Source: Pseudomonas sp. 5P_3.1_Bac2
Lineage (GTDB): Bacteria; Pseudomonadota; Gammaproteobacteria; Pseudomonadales; Pseudomonadaceae
DNA length: 64,000 nt
Reading direction: 5' to 3'
NCBI RefSeq assembly: GCF_025465995.1
Contig: NZ_JANLNY010000028.1
Coordinates: forward strand, 124,001 to 188,000
Shown here: positions 26,170 through 35,973 of the stretch, one piece after another
How the letters are laid out: each line of letters opens with the position of its first letter
Position numbering within the stretch: the first letter of the stretch is position 1
Position numbers and translations under genes: made by a program
Notes under the pieces: model-generated
Told to the model about the DNA's origin: nothing
The model's database searches: none
The model's input: the letters and a program-made list of their open reading frames with translations, nothing else

Positions 26170-26900
26170 TTTCTATCCAGAGCGTCAACAAGTGGTACGG
26201 CAACTTCCAGGTGCTCACCGACTGCACCACCGAAGTGAAAAAGGGCGAGGTGGTGGTGGTCTGCGGGCCGTCCGGCTCGGGCAAGTCGACCCTGATCAAA
26301 TGCGTCAACGCCCTGGAGCCGTTCCAGAAGGGCGATATCGTGGTCGATGGCACCTCGATAGCTGACCCGAAAACCAATCTGCCGCAACTGCGCTCGCGGG
26401 TCGGCATGGTGTTCCAGCACTTCGAGCTGTTCCCCCATCTGAGCATCGTCGAGAACCTGACCATCGCCCAGATCAAAGTGCTCGGTCGCAGCAAAGCCGA
26501 AGCCACGCAGAAGGGCTTGGCCCTGCTCGAACGCGTCGGCCTGAGCGCCCATGCGAACAAGCATCCCGGTCAGCTTTCCGGTGGCCAACAACAACGGGTA
26601 GCGATTGCCCGCGCGCTGGCCATGGACCCGATTGTGATGCTGTTCGATGAGCCGACTTCGGCGCTCGACCCGGAGATGGTCCACGAAGTGCTGGATGTCA
26701 TGGTGCAGCTGGCCCACGAAGGCATGACCATGATGTGCGTGACTCACGAAATGGGCTTTGCGCGCAAGGTGGCGGATCGGGTGATCTTTATGGATGCCGG
26801 CAAAATCGTCGAAGACTGCCCCAAGGAAGAATTCTTCGGCGACACCAGTCAGCGTTCCGAGCGCGCCCAGCAGTTTTTGGCCAATATCCTGCCGCACTAA
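26166..26900 (+). CDS. aatP: Glutamate/aspartate ABC ATPase AatP (GltL family)
   Basis: A 244-residue ABC ATPase: Walker A GPSGSGKSTLIKC near residue 35, signature LSGGQQQRVAIARALA, Walker B VMLFDEPTSALDPEM and the switch His in CVTHEMGFA. The family is polar amino acid uptake. It energises AatQM. A long imperfect hairpin follows before aauS. Confidence 0.97.
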   Translation: MISIQSVNKWYGNFQVLTDCTTEVKKGEVVVVCGPSGSGKSTLIKCVNALEPFQKGDIVVDGTSIADPKTNLPQLRSRVGMVFQHFELFPHLSIVENLTIAQIKVLGRSKAEATQKGLALLERVGLSAHANKHPGQLSGGQQQRVAIARALAMDPIVMLFDEPTSALDPEMVHEVLDVMVQLAHEGMTMMCVTHEMGFARKVADRVIFMDAGKIVEDCPKEEFFGDTSQRSERAQQFLANILPH

Positions 26901-26907
26901 ACGGCAA

Positions 26908-26949
26908 ACTGGGGCGGTGCTAAAACAAGGTTGTAGCACCGCGCCCAGT
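26908..26949 (+). promoter_or_regulatory. Imperfect hairpin between aatP and aauS
   Basis: ACTGGGGCGGTGCTA (26908-26922) pairs with 26934-26949 with one small mismatch, around an 11-base loop. No T-run follows, so partial termination or message processing between transporter and sensor genes is possible. Confidence 0.5.
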
Positions 26950-27002
26950 GCCTCATCAGCGCCCGCCCACGCGGCAGTCCTAAAAACATAGGCGAGGATG
27001 CC

Positions 27003-28922
27003 TTGGACCCCTTTACTGCCCCTGCTCATAGCGTGCCGCCTGGCTGGAGTCGCAAGCCTCGGTGGCTGCGCGCCTTGCTGCTGACTGCGCTGACCTTGCT
27101 GCTGATCGCCGCCTGCGGCTACGCCGGTTATCGCATCAGCGCGCAGTTTGGCATTCAAACCCTGGCCGAGGATGGCCAGCGGCAGTTGGAACTCAACGCC
27201 CGCGCCGTAGAGAGCGAGATCAGCCGTTACACCTACCTGCCCAGCCTGCTGGAGCTGGAAAGCAGTGTCGGGCGCTTGCTGCAAAGCCCCACACCGTTTC
27301 GCCGGGAGCAGGTCAATGCGTACCTTGAAGGGCTCAACCAACGCAGCGGCAGCTTGGCCATCTATGTGCTGGACGTGCAGGGCCGCGTGGTGGCCACCAG
27401 CAACTGGCGCGAGCCCAGCAGCTACCTGGGCGAGGACCTGGCCTTTCGCGCCTATTACCAAGACGCCATGGCGGGCCGCCTGGGGCGTTTTTACGGGATC
27501 GGCAGCACCACCGGCGAGCCCGGTTATTACCTGGCCCATGGCCTGAAAAAGGCTGGGCAGATCATCGGCGTGGCGGTGGTTAAGGTGCGCCTCAACAGCC
27601 TGGAGCAGCGTTGGCAACGCGCCCATCTGGAGGCCTTTGTCACCGATGAGAACGGCATCATCATCCTTTCCACTAACCCCGCGCGGCGCCTCAAGGCCAC
27701 CCGCCCGCTGGACGCTGAAACCCGCGAGCGTTTGGCGCGCAGCCTGCAATACCACTGGTGGGCCTTGGAAGAACTGCAACCGCTGGCCCGCGAACAGCTC
27801 GGCGCGGACATTGAGCAAGTCAGCTTTGCCAGTGACGGCAAGCCCGCCCCCAGCGCCAAGCCGGTCACCTATCTGGCGCAGACCCGGCCACTGGCCGACA
27901 CCACCTGGCACCTGACCCTGATGACCCCGCTGCAAGATCTGCGGCGCAGCGCCTTAAGCCACGCCATGCTGGCCAGCGCAGCGTTCGCCCTGCTGTTGTT
28001 TGTCGGCCTGGCGCTCAACCAGCGGCGCAAGGTGTTGGCCACCCGCCTGGCCGCCCGCGAGGCGCTGCAACGGGCCAACAATGAGCTGGAACGCAAGATC
28101 ACCGAGCGCACCGCCGACCTGCGTGCCAGCAACCAGCGCTTGCTGGCTGAAGTGCGCGAGCGCGAACAAGCCGAAACCACCCTGCGCCAAGCCCAGGATG
28201 AGCTGGTGCAGTCGGGCAAGTTGGCGGTGATCGGGCAGATGTCCACCGCCATCGCCCATGAGCTCAATCAACCGCTGGCGGCACTGCGCACCCTGTCGGC
28301 CAATACCGTGCGTTTCTTGCAGCGCGGCAGCTTGGATGTGGCCAGCAGCAACTTGCAGAGCATCGCCGAGCTGGTCGATCGCATGGGTAAGATCACCGGC
28401 AGCCTGCGTGCCTTTGCCAGGCGTAATGATGACCAGGCCGAAGCCGATCTGGGCCAGGCCATCGACGCCGCCTTGCAACTGCTGCAACACCACCGCAGTT
28501 GCCCGGGCTTGCAACTGCACCGCGATTATCCCCTGGCGCCCGCCAAGGTGCGGGTGGCCATCGAGCAGACGCGCCTGGAACAGATTCTGATCAACCTGAT
28601 CGCCAACGCCCTGGATGCCATGGCCGCGCAAAGCGACCGGCAGCTCTGGCTGCAAGGCCGCAGCGAAGCCGGGAGCTACCAACTGACGGTGCGCGATAAT
28701 GGCAGCGGCATTGCCGCCGAAGTGCGCGGCCATTTGTTCGAGCCATTTTTTACCACCAAGCCCGGCGAGCAAGGCCTGGGGCTTGGTCTGACCCTTTCAG
28801 CCAGCCTGGCCGCCAGCGCCGGCGGCAGCCTCAGCGTGGAGCATCCGCCCAGTGGCGGCAGTGCCTTTATCTTGAGCCTGCGCTTAGCCCCCGAGCCACA
28901 GGAGCCCAGTTCCCATGAGTGA
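27003..28922 (+). CDS. aauS: Sensor histidine kinase AauS (DctB type)
   Basis: A 639-residue sensor. Membrane helices at about 24-46 and 320-342 enclose a periplasmic Cache-like domain of about 270 residues (DVQGRVVATSNWREPSSYLG). A coiled coil follows, then the H-box AIAHELNQPLAAL with His419 and an HATPase domain (N-box LINLIANALDAMAA, G boxes DNGSGIAAE and GLGLGLTLS). The start is TTG at 27003, supported by GCGAGGA six bases before; a nearby ATG is out of frame. It is the predicted sensor of glutamate and aspartate, paired with AauR by an eight-base overlap. Confidence 0.93.
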   Translation: MDPFTAPAHSVPPGWSRKPRWLRALLLTALTLLLIAACGYAGYRISAQFGIQTLAEDGQRQLELNARAVESEISRYTYLPSLLELESSVGRLLQSPTPFRREQVNAYLEGLNQRSGSLAIYVLDVQGRVVATSNWREPSSYLGEDLAFRAYYQDAMAGRLGRFYGIGSTTGEPGYYLAHGLKKAGQIIGVAVVKVRLNSLEQRWQRAHLEAFVTDENGIIILSTNPARRLKATRPLDAETRERLARSLQYHWWALEELQPLAREQLGADIEQVSFASDGKPAPSAKPVTYLAQTRPLADTTWHLTLMTPLQDLRRSALSHAMLASAAFALLLFVGLALNQRRKVLATRLAAREALQRANNELERKITERTADLRASNQRLLAEVREREQAETTLRQAQDELVQSGKLAVIGQMSTAIAHELNQPLAALRTLSANTVRFLQRGSLDVASSNLQSIAELVDRMGKITGSLRAFARRNDDQAEADLGQAIDAALQLLQHHRSCPGLQLHRDYPLAPAKVRVAIEQTRLEQILINLIANALDAMAAQSDRQLWLQGRSEAGSYQLTVRDNGSGIAAEVRGHLFEPFFTTKPGEQGLGLGLTLSASLAASAGGSLSVEHPPSGGSAFILSLRLAPEPQEPSSHE

Positions 28923-30240
28923 GCCACTGCACGTCCTGATCGTCGAGGATGATCCCCACGTTCTGCTTGGCTGCCAGCAAGCCCTGGCCCTGGAAGATAT
29001 TCCCAGCGTGGGCGTGGGCAGCGCCGAAGAAGCCCTGGCGCAGCTGCACGAAGACTTCGCAGGCATCGTCGTCAGTGATATCCGCCTGCCGGGCATGGAT
29101 GGCTTACAGCTGCTAAGCCGGCTCAAGCAGCTCGATGCAAGCCTGCCGGTGGTGCTGATTACCGGCCATGGCGACATCGACATGGCGGTCAATGCCATGC
29201 GCGATGGCGCTTACGACTTTATGGAAAAACCCTTCTCGCCGGAGCGTCTGGTCGATGTCGCCCGCCGTGCGCTGGAGCAGCGCCGCCTGGCCCGCGAAGT
29301 ATCCAGCCTGCGTCGCCAGCTGGCCGGCAAGCAGGCGTTGGAACAGCGTCTGCTCGGCACCTCGCCGGCCATGCAGCAGTTGCGCGAGCTGATCAGCAAT
29401 ATTGCCGACACCGCCGCCAACGTGCTGATCGAAGGCGAGACGGGCACCGGCAAAGAGCTGGTCGCGCGCTGTCTGCACGACTTCAGCCGGCGCCAGGACA
29501 AAGCCTTCGTTGCGCTGAACTGCGCTGGCCTGCCGGAAAACCTGTTTGAGAGTGAAATCTTCGGCCACGAAGCCCATGCCTTTACCGGCGCCAACAAGCG
29601 TCGTATCGGCAAGATCGAACACGCCAATGGCGGCACGCTGTTGCTCGATGAAGTCGAAAGCATGCCGCTGAACTTGCAGGTCAAGCTGCTGCGCGTATTG
29701 CAGGAGCATCAGCTGGAGCGTTTAGGCTCCAACCAAAGCATCGCCGTGGACTGTCGCTATATCGCTGCCACCAAAGCCAATCTGGAAGTGCAAAGCAAGG
29801 CCGGCAGCTTTCGCAGCGACCTGTATTACCGCCTCAATGTGGTCACCCTCACCCTGCCGCCGCTGCGCGAACGGCGTGAGGATATCGGCCTGCTGTTCGA
29901 GCACTTTTTGCAGCTGGCGGCGCTGCGCTTCGATCGCCCCACGCCCAACCTCGACCGCACCACCCTGACCCGCCTTATGGCCCATGACTGGCCGGGCAAT
30001 GTACGTGAGCTGCGCAACGTCGCGGAGCGCTTTGCCCTTGGCCTGCCGGTGCTGCATGAGGACGAGACGGACGCCGCCACTGGGCCAAGCTTTGCTGAGG
30101 CGGTGGAGGCCTTTGAACGCCGCCTGCTGCGCGACAGTTTGCAGCAGCATAGCGGCAACCTTAGCCAAACCGCGCAAGCGCTGGGCATGGCCAAGACCAC
30201 CTTGTTCGATAAGGTGAAGAAGTACGCCCTGCAGCCCTAA
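28915..30240 (+). CDS. aauR: Sigma-54-dependent response regulator AauR (DctD type)
   Basis: A 441-residue NtrC-family activator. The receiver has phospho-acceptor Asp55 (SDIRLPGMDG). The AAA+ domain has Walker A GETGTGKE at 174-181, the sigma-54 contact loop HAFTGA (usual form GAFTGA, so the first residue differs) and GGTLLLDEVESMPL. A Fis-type helix-turn-helix (NLSQTAQALGMAKTTLF) ends the protein. It is expected to bind the palindrome at 23436-23455 and open the sigma-54 promoter of aatJ. Confidence 0.95.
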   Translation: MSEPLHVLIVEDDPHVLLGCQQALALEDIPSVGVGSAEEALAQLHEDFAGIVVSDIRLPGMDGLQLLSRLKQLDASLPVVLITGHGDIDMAVNAMRDGAYDFMEKPFSPERLVDVARRALEQRRLAREVSSLRRQLAGKQALEQRLLGTSPAMQQLRELISNIADTAANVLIEGETGTGKELVARCLHDFSRRQDKAFVALNCAGLPENLFESEIFGHEAHAFTGANKRRIGKIEHANGGTLLLDEVESMPLNLQVKLLRVLQEHQLERLGSNQSIAVDCRYIAATKANLEVQSKAGSFRSDLYYRLNVVTLTLPPLRERREDIGLLFEHFLQLAALRFDRPTPNLDRTTLTRLMAHDWPGNVRELRNVAERFALGLPVLHEDETDAATGPSFAEAVEAFERRLLRDSLQQHSGNLSQTAQALGMAKTTLFDKVKKYALQP

Positions 30241-30242
30241 CA

Positions 30243-30303
30243 GGCGCCTAAGCCGAAGCGGCTGGCGCCTTGATGCGCCTATCCGTCAGCAGTTGGCTGA
30301 CGG
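30243..30303 (+). terminator. Two GC-rich stem-loops after aauR
   Basis: GGCGCC-TA-AGCCG pairs with CGGCT-GGCGCC (30243-30269, TA bulge), followed by a short TT. A second perfect stem, CCGTCAGC/GCTGACGG, occupies 30283-30303. The first is the likely transcript end of the aat-aau locus. Confidence 0.55.
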
Positions 30304-30604
30304 CAGGCAGGCCATTGCTGCGCACCGACTTAATCGGAATCAATAGCCGTAGTGGGGCAGCCGCTTAAATCTGATTTAGCAATAGCGGTCCAACAGCCAA
30401 AGCCACAATCTAAAGGGCCGAAACCACCAAGGTGATAATCCGTTTGCGCCATAGCGCAAGCGCAGCGCAAAGCCAACTTCAGCACTGGGCGTAAACTGAG
30501 GGACTGATCCTTTAGGCGACGCAAAAGCGGCTGGGCTTAAGGAGAATGGCTAATTACTGCGCGCGGGTGAGGCGAGTCAGGCTCAGTCCTGAAGGAGAGC
30601 AAGG
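30304..30604. other. Spacer before the VOC gene
   Basis: No supported gene. A 64-codon minus-strand frame (30330-30524) with an ending rich in Asp, Ser and Cys is probably not coding; the segment may be a dispersed intergenic repeat of pseudomonads, which I cannot test here. Confidence 0.4.
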
Positions 30605-31087
30605 ATGTTTACTTATGTTTGCTTAGGCACCAACGACTTACCCCGCGCTTGCCGCTTTTACGATGCCACCCTAGCGGCGCTGGGTTTACAGCGCTGCGAT
30701 ACCAGTTCCGAGGATAGCTGGCACAACTGGGCCGGCTGGGGCACCTACCAGGATGACGGCCTCCAAGAACTGGCGCTGTGGCTGTGCGAGCCGTTTGACG
30801 GCGCCCCGGCCAGCCCCGGCAATGGCGTCATGGTCGCGCTGCGCGCCAGCACCTGGCAGCAAGTGCAGGACTTCTACCGCCAGGCCCTCGCCCATGGCGG
30901 CACCAGCGAAGGCGCACCGGGCTTACGCCCGCAGTACAACGCGGACTTTTACGCCGCCTACGTGCGTGACCCCGACGGCAACAAACTGGCCGTGGTCTGC
31001 CGCGGCTTTACCCATGCCCCAGCCGGCCACGGCCTGCCCGATATCGGCCTGCATGCCGAGGTTAATCCTGCCGATGGCAGCGCTTAG
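30605..31087 (+). CDS. VOC-superfamily (glyoxalase-like) protein
   Basis: A 160-residue protein with the paired beta-alpha-beta-beta-beta modules of the VOC superfamily: FTYVCLGTNDLPRACRFYDA at the start, VQDFYRQALAHGGTSEG at the second module, and AAYVRDPDGNKLAVVCRG, the usual C-terminal strand and metal-ligand region. Members range from glyoxalases to antibiotic-binding proteins; the reaction is not deducible. GAAGGAGAG precedes the ATG. The neighbouring genes give no functional clue. Confidence 0.85.
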   Translation: MFTYVCLGTNDLPRACRFYDATLAALGLQRCDTSSEDSWHNWAGWGTYQDDGLQELALWLCEPFDGAPASPGNGVMVALRASTWQQVQDFYRQALAHGGTSEGAPGLRPQYNADFYAAYVRDPDGNKLAVVCRGFTHAPAGHGLPDIGLHAEVNPADGSA

Positions 31088-31313
31088 CAAGACGCCGCCA
31101 GGCCGCTGGTGAAACGCTGCCCGGCCCGTTGTAGATGTTGGCCCAGCCACCAGCGCGTGGCCCTAGGGCTGTAGGCGCTTACCGACCAACCCGGCACGCT
31201 GCTGGCAGCCAACACGAGGGCCCATGCTGGGCATTTAACCGCACCACGCACGGAACCCAAACTGCAGCGGTCAGTCAACCGAAGCCCGCCGCTACCCCAC
31301 CGCAGGTGTTGCT

Positions 31314-31904
31314 ATGACCACCGCTCAAGCCATACTCACCCCACGCCTGCGCTTACGCCAATGGCAAGACAGCGACTATGCACCGTTCGCCGCACTCAAT
31401 GCCGACCCAGAGGTGATGCGCTATTTCCCGGCACCGCTCAGCCAAGCGCAAAGCGACGCCATCGCCAACCGTTGCCACGAGCTGATCGCCGCACGCGGTT
31501 GGGGGTTTTGGGCGCTGGAAGCATTATCCAGCGGCGCGTTTATCGGCTTTCTCGGTCTGCATATTCCCGACGCCGACTTACCTTGCTCACCCTGCGTGGA
31601 AATCGGCTGGCGCCTAGCCCAACCATACTGGGGCCAGGGCCTGGCCCATGAGGCGGCACAAGCCGCGCTGGCCTACGGTTTTAACCAACTCCAGCTTGCG
31701 CAAATCGTCGCCTTTACCAGCGTGCATAACCTGCGCTCACAAGCCCTGATGCAACGCCTCAACATGCAGCGCGAGGCCGCCAATTTCGAGCACCCGGCCG
31801 TGCCGGTCGGGCACTGGTTGCGCGAGCATTGTCTGTATCGTTTAGACGCTACGCAGGCGCCCTTAGCAATAGCAGTACGATGTGGCGGCCAACACTCTGC
31901 ATGA
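31314..31904 (+). CDS. GNAT-family N-acetyltransferase (RimJ/RimL type)
   Basis: A 196-residue acetyltransferase of the Acetyltransf_3 group. Features: start TPRLRLRQWQDSDYAPFAAL, the segment EIGWRLAQPYWGQGLAHEAA that forms the acetyl-CoA pyrophosphate loop (Q-x-x-G-x-G/A type), and VAFTSVHNLRSQALMQRLNM near the C-terminus. The acceptor is unknown. The upstream ribosome-binding site is weak. It is the last GC-rich gene before the AT-rich region. Confidence 0.88.
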   Translation: MTTAQAILTPRLRLRQWQDSDYAPFAALNADPEVMRYFPAPLSQAQSDAIANRCHELIAARGWGFWALEALSSGAFIGFLGLHIPDADLPCSPCVEIGWRLAQPYWGQGLAHEAAQAALAYGFNQLQLAQIVAFTSVHNLRSQALMQRLNMQREAANFEHPAVPVGHWLREHCLYRLDATQAPLAIAVRCGGQHSA

Positions 31905-32095
31905 CTTCCTCAAGCCGCCGCAGGTGTCCTTCAACGCTACCGAGGAAGGCACAGCTGGTCAGCTAAGCATGAGCCAGCCCCGACTGTATTGACAAAATGA
32001 CCAGCACCCTCCTCGGCAGCGACTCCTACAAAAATATCCACCGCGCCTTAAACCAGCGTATGCGAGGGCTAAAAGAGCAGCAGCACCGCACGTAA
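31873..32095 (+). other. Coding-like remnants after the acetyltransferase gene
   Basis: Two short successive open frames, 31873-31992 (no start codon; residues such as LHDFLKPPQVSFNATEEGTA) and 31997-32095 (32 codons, basic ending RMRGLKEQQHRT). They retain GC-rich, protein-like composition while the sequence beyond is AT-rich. They look like the degraded end of a lost gene that I cannot identify. Confidence 0.35.
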
Positions 32096-33336
32096 AAAAC
32101 AGATCGTGGCGCTAGTCCATGCTGCAAGCCATCTCTATGTCATGGTGCAAAGCTTATGACATGCACTGAGATAGACGATGCCCACAGGCCTACATATTTA
32201 GCTTGTCAATAATTAACCTATATATTCGCCGCTGAAAAAATACAGTTATAAAAAATCCTTCCCCAGGAGCAAACCAACCCACAAAAAACAAGACAGTATT
32301 ATTTAATACTCATAAAAATATTTTGCTCACCCCGACCAATCAGCACAAATTAGCCTTTAGCATAAATAAACAAAACCATAGTTCCTTTTATTATTAAAAG
32401 GATCAAACCACACTTTAGCACTAGGTAATGACCATATTTTATGCGCGCAAATAAAAATCTTAAAATAATTTTGCCAAGGCTCTACTGCGCGTATCCCACT
32501 GAATACAACCTCTAGAGGACTGATGCGCCATAGCCAAATAAACCCAAATTAATGGCGAACGGAAATAACACTAGAACCATTTCACTCGGCTTCGGTCTTT
32601 ATCTTGGCAACGATTTAGCTGTGTACTGCATGCCATCAGTATAAATTAATGGCCATTAACCAAATTTGCACCACTCAGGAATTTCCACCGATGCGCCAGC
32701 AACATTTGCCTCCCACATTCAACCGCACGGTCGCCTCGCAATCTGCGACACACACTAGCTGGGCATGGCTTGAATACAGGTCAATCGTCGGTAATTATCG
32801 AAATGGCAGCTGAAAAAATCCGCACGTTTACTCTGATCCTTCGCCCCAGTTGCGCCTGAGTTTTTAAAAAAACATCGCTAACCAGCTTAATCGTTGATGG
32901 AACTCCTTAATAAACAAGCCAATTAAATTTTTATAGAATTTAACTGTATAGACCATTTATCGCTAGCGCCTGATAACAACTTGCACAATATGAATACCCC
33001 CCTAAGCTTTGAGCCCTAAAGTTTTCGGTGTATACCCCACCCCCAAATAAGGTTAATTGCGCTCCATCTGCCATATGCTACGCTCACCGCTGTTGCCGCT
33101 AACACTGCACTTCGCCATGTAATGCGCTTAATACTTTGCTTGGGATATAGCATGGTTTAACCGCCTACCCCCGAATGCTATGTACGCATTAATGATGTTT
33201 TTGCGTATTAACAATCACAATTATTAAAGCTGTTAGCCGACAGGCTCGCGGCAGAGCCAAGGACTTGGCCTGCATTAATTATTCTAGCGAAGGATAAAGC
33301 CCCAACAGCGTTTGATTTACTAGGAAATTTACTACT
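32096..33336. other. AT-rich region of about 1.2 kb without genes
   Basis: Stop codons interrupt all frames, and A/T runs are dense compared with the rest of the window. I see no tRNA, IS end or known RNA. It precedes the autotransporter gene and probably carries its promoter region; composition suggests foreign DNA likely silenced by MvaT/H-NS-type proteins. Confidence 0.6.
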
Positions 33337-35583
33337 ATGCGCAATACTCGTTTCTATATCCGCATACTCGGGCCGCTGCTCTTGCCGTTAGTCGCTAGTC
33401 TGCAGGCAGCTCCACTTGTCGGCACGACCCATACAGTAGAACCCGGCGATACAGCCGAGTCTTGGGACTTATCGGCTGGTGCGTCGCTCACTCTCAACCC
33501 TGGAGCCGAAAGCAACGGCATCCGATCAACCAACTCGACAGTGACTCTTGACGGTGCCAACGTTAACACCACTGGCACTGAAAGCTCGGGGGTTAATGCC
33601 ACGACTAACACCACCGCCACCATCAAGAACTCCACTATCACAGCCAGCCAGGCAGGTAGCATTGGGGTTAACGCCACCGCTAACGGCACCGACCAGACCC
33701 ACGTCAGCATCAGCGATAGCAGCGTTACAGCAGAGCGGGCGATCAACACCACCACCAATGGCACCATCGAACTCAGCAATGTGCAGGCCACTGGCAAAGC
33801 CCAAGGCGGCACAGGTCAGTACGATGGCGGTATTGGCGCGACTCTGACGGGCGGCGAAGTGATCGCCAGCCAAGGCAGTAGTCTCACCGGCGATAAAAAT
33901 GGCGCTCTGCTAAAAACCGATATTCCAAGCAGTGGTCGTGAAGTAAGCCCGACCCTGACCCTGGATAACTCCAGTGCCACCGGCCTAACCGGCTCCGCCA
34001 TTGTCATTGATACCTTTGAACTGGCCCCAGGTGAAGGCCCAATCACCTCCGAGGCCAACGTCTTTATCAACAATGGTTCGACCTTAAGTGCAGGCAATGG
34101 CGTGTTGATGGAAGTGACTGACGGCGCCATCGGCAACTTCACGGTGGATAACAGTGCGCTTACCGGCGATATGCTGGTGTCTGCCGACAGTACCGGCCGC
34201 CTGACCTTACAAAATTCGGCGTCCTTAACCGGCCAACTAACAGGCGTCGACAGCCTCAGCGTTAACAGCAACGCCACTTGGTTTATGGTCGACAGCGCGA
34301 GCGTCGGATCAGTCTCGATGAGCGGCGGCACCATCGCGGTCAGTTCAGGTGGTGGCTTTAATACCCTGACCATGGACAGTCTATCGGGCTCAGGAACATT
34401 TGCCCTGAATACCGATTTAGCCATGGAGCAAGGTGATCTTATTTCCGTCACCGGTGAAGCCAGTGGCAACCATCAACTGGCGATCAAAAACACAGGGGCG
34501 GAGCCTGCTTCAGAAGATGGCAGCTTGCAGGTCATCCACACCGGTAGCGGTGATGCTAGCTTTTCCGTGATCGGCGGCGTAGTCGATCTAGGTACCTACC
34601 AATACGAGCTGCAACAACAGGGCAATGACTGGTATCTGACCCAACAAGCCAATGGTGGAGGTGGCGGCATCACGCCCAGCACCAGTGCCGTACTAGGCTT
34701 GTTTAACGCCGCTCCTAGCGTTTGGTATGGTGAATTAAGCTCGCTACGCACCCGCCTAGGTGAACTGCGCACCGGCAGCAGTGAAGGCGGTTTGTGGATG
34801 CGCTCTTACGGCAATCGCTACAAGCTTTCGGCGGCGGCCAATCTGGCCTATCAACAAGACCAGCAAGGTATTAGCTTCGGTGCCGATCTCCCACTCGAAA
34901 GCAGCACAGGTAACTGGTTGGTCGGCGCCATGGTTGGTTACAGCAAGTCCGACTTGGATATCCACGAGGGTACTTCCGGTGAAGTCGACAGCTACTACGT
35001 CGGTCTCTACAACACTTATATGGCTGATAACGGCTGGTACTTCGACGGCTCGGTGAAATTCAACCGCTTCAAAAATGACGCCGACGTACGCATGAGCGAC
35101 GGCACCAAGGCCAAGGGGGACTACAACAACAATGGCGTGGGTGGCTCATTTGAGTTCGGTCGCACGTTCAACTACACCTCGGGCTGGTTCGTCGAGCCTT
35201 TCGCCCAATACTCCATGCTCTGGGTTGATGGCGACGATTACTCGCTGGACAACGGCATGCGCGCCGACAGCAACCATGCCAACTCGCGCTTGCTCAAAGC
35301 CGGTTCAACCTTCGGTAAAAACTTCCACACTGGCGCTTCCAACTACACCACACAGCTCTATGTGCGCTTGGCAGCAGCCCATGAGTTTGTGCAGAACAAC
35401 GACGTGCAAGTGAATGACGACACCTTCACCAATGACATGTCCGGGAGCCGTTTTGAAGTCACTACAGGCGGCTCGATTAGCCTGAGTGAGCGCCTGCAAG
35501 CACACGCCAACTTCGACTACAGCAACGGCGAAAACATTGAGCAGCCCTTCGGCGTCAACCTCGGCCTACGTTACCTGTGGTGA
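33337..35583 (+). CDS. Autotransporter with C-terminal beta-barrel (type Va secretion)
   Basis: A 748-residue protein. A signal peptide (about 1-25, ending SLQAAP) is followed by a repetitive Thr/Ser/Asn/Gly-rich passenger of beta-helix type (about 30-440), with recurring short units such as TVTLDGANVNTTGTESSGV. A Gly-rich hinge follows (NGGGGGITPSTSA), then a 12-strand translocator barrel from about 480, ending in the outer-membrane signature GLRYLW with terminal Trp. The passenger resembles pertactin-like adhesins; no protease triad is visible, so adhesion is the likely role. It stands alone with a hairpin downstream. Confidence 0.92.
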   Translation: MRNTRFYIRILGPLLLPLVASLQAAPLVGTTHTVEPGDTAESWDLSAGASLTLNPGAESNGIRSTNSTVTLDGANVNTTGTESSGVNATTNTTATIKNSTITASQAGSIGVNATANGTDQTHVSISDSSVTAERAINTTTNGTIELSNVQATGKAQGGTGQYDGGIGATLTGGEVIASQGSSLTGDKNGALLKTDIPSSGREVSPTLTLDNSSATGLTGSAIVIDTFELAPGEGPITSEANVFINNGSTLSAGNGVLMEVTDGAIGNFTVDNSALTGDMLVSADSTGRLTLQNSASLTGQLTGVDSLSVNSNATWFMVDSASVGSVSMSGGTIAVSSGGGFNTLTMDSLSGSGTFALNTDLAMEQGDLISVTGEASGNHQLAIKNTGAEPASEDGSLQVIHTGSGDASFSVIGGVVDLGTYQYELQQQGNDWYLTQQANGGGGGITPSTSAVLGLFNAAPSVWYGELSSLRTRLGELRTGSSEGGLWMRSYGNRYKLSAAANLAYQQDQQGISFGADLPLESSTGNWLVGAMVGYSKSDLDIHEGTSGEVDSYYVGLYNTYMADNGWYFDGSVKFNRFKNDADVRMSDGTKAKGDYNNNGVGGSFEFGRTFNYTSGWFVEPFAQYSMLWVDGDDYSLDNGMRADSNHANSRLLKAGSTFGKNFHTGASNYTTQLYVRLAAAHEFVQNNDVQVNDDTFTNDMSGSRFEVTTGGSISLSERLQAHANFDYSNGENIEQPFGVNLGLRYLW

Positions 35584-35609
35584 TGTAACTCGCACTTAAG
35601 GTGCCCCCA

Positions 35610-35638
35610 GTTAGCTGGCCATCAACGAGCCAGCTAAC
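35610..35638 (+). terminator. Stem-loop after the autotransporter gene
   Basis: GTTAGCTGGC (35610-35619) pairs perfectly with GCCAGCTAAC (35629-35638), nine-base loop. It lies 27 bases after the stop; no T-run. Confidence 0.6.
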
Positions 35639-35973
35639 CTGCTGCGCGGGGACAGCACTGATTCAGCATGGAGAGTGCAACATGTACACACCAATGCCTA
35701 CCCCGTTGCTGGTAATGCTTGCCAGCGATCACCAAGGTCAACGAGCAAAGCGGCTAGACCCCGCGTTCGTTTACTGCTGCGCCTTAGTCACGCGCATACA
35801 CATCTGTATAGCCTGCCCAGCCTTTGACCAAACCCTCAGCCTTGCACATCAAGGGCCATAACCCAGCGCCCAGCAACTCGCTAAGCCTTACCGACTATCC
35901 ACCCCAGCGCATCCGACAGGCCACCGGCCGGTTGGCCGATCTTCTGTTTTCGTAAAGTTTTGAGGGATACACC
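35639..35973. other. Spacer before the RCC1/Ig gene
   Basis: A 59-codon frame from the ATG at 35682 has GAGAG upstream but an uninformative sequence with no family resemblance. I do not call it a gene. Confidence 0.35.

Noticed and set aside
25908..27935. 675-codon minus-strand open frame across aatM, aatP and aauS
   Set aside because: Opposite to three well-identified genes; low-complexity translation typical of third-position GC bias.
30330..30524. 64-codon minus-strand frame between aauR and the VOC gene
   Set aside because: No ribosome-binding site and no neighbours on that strand; may be an intergenic repeat but this needs a genome-wide search.
33454..34400. Repetitive short units in the autotransporter passenger considered as a DNA tandem repeat or CRISPR
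   Set aside because: Repeats are at protein level only (Thr/Ser/Asn-rich beta-helix); DNA units are not identical and there are no spacers. No CRISPR array was seen anywhere in the window.
35682..35861. 59-codon frame after the autotransporter
   Set aside because: A purine-rich stretch precedes the ATG, but the sequence is irregular with several isolated Cys and no signal or helix pattern; no support for coding.
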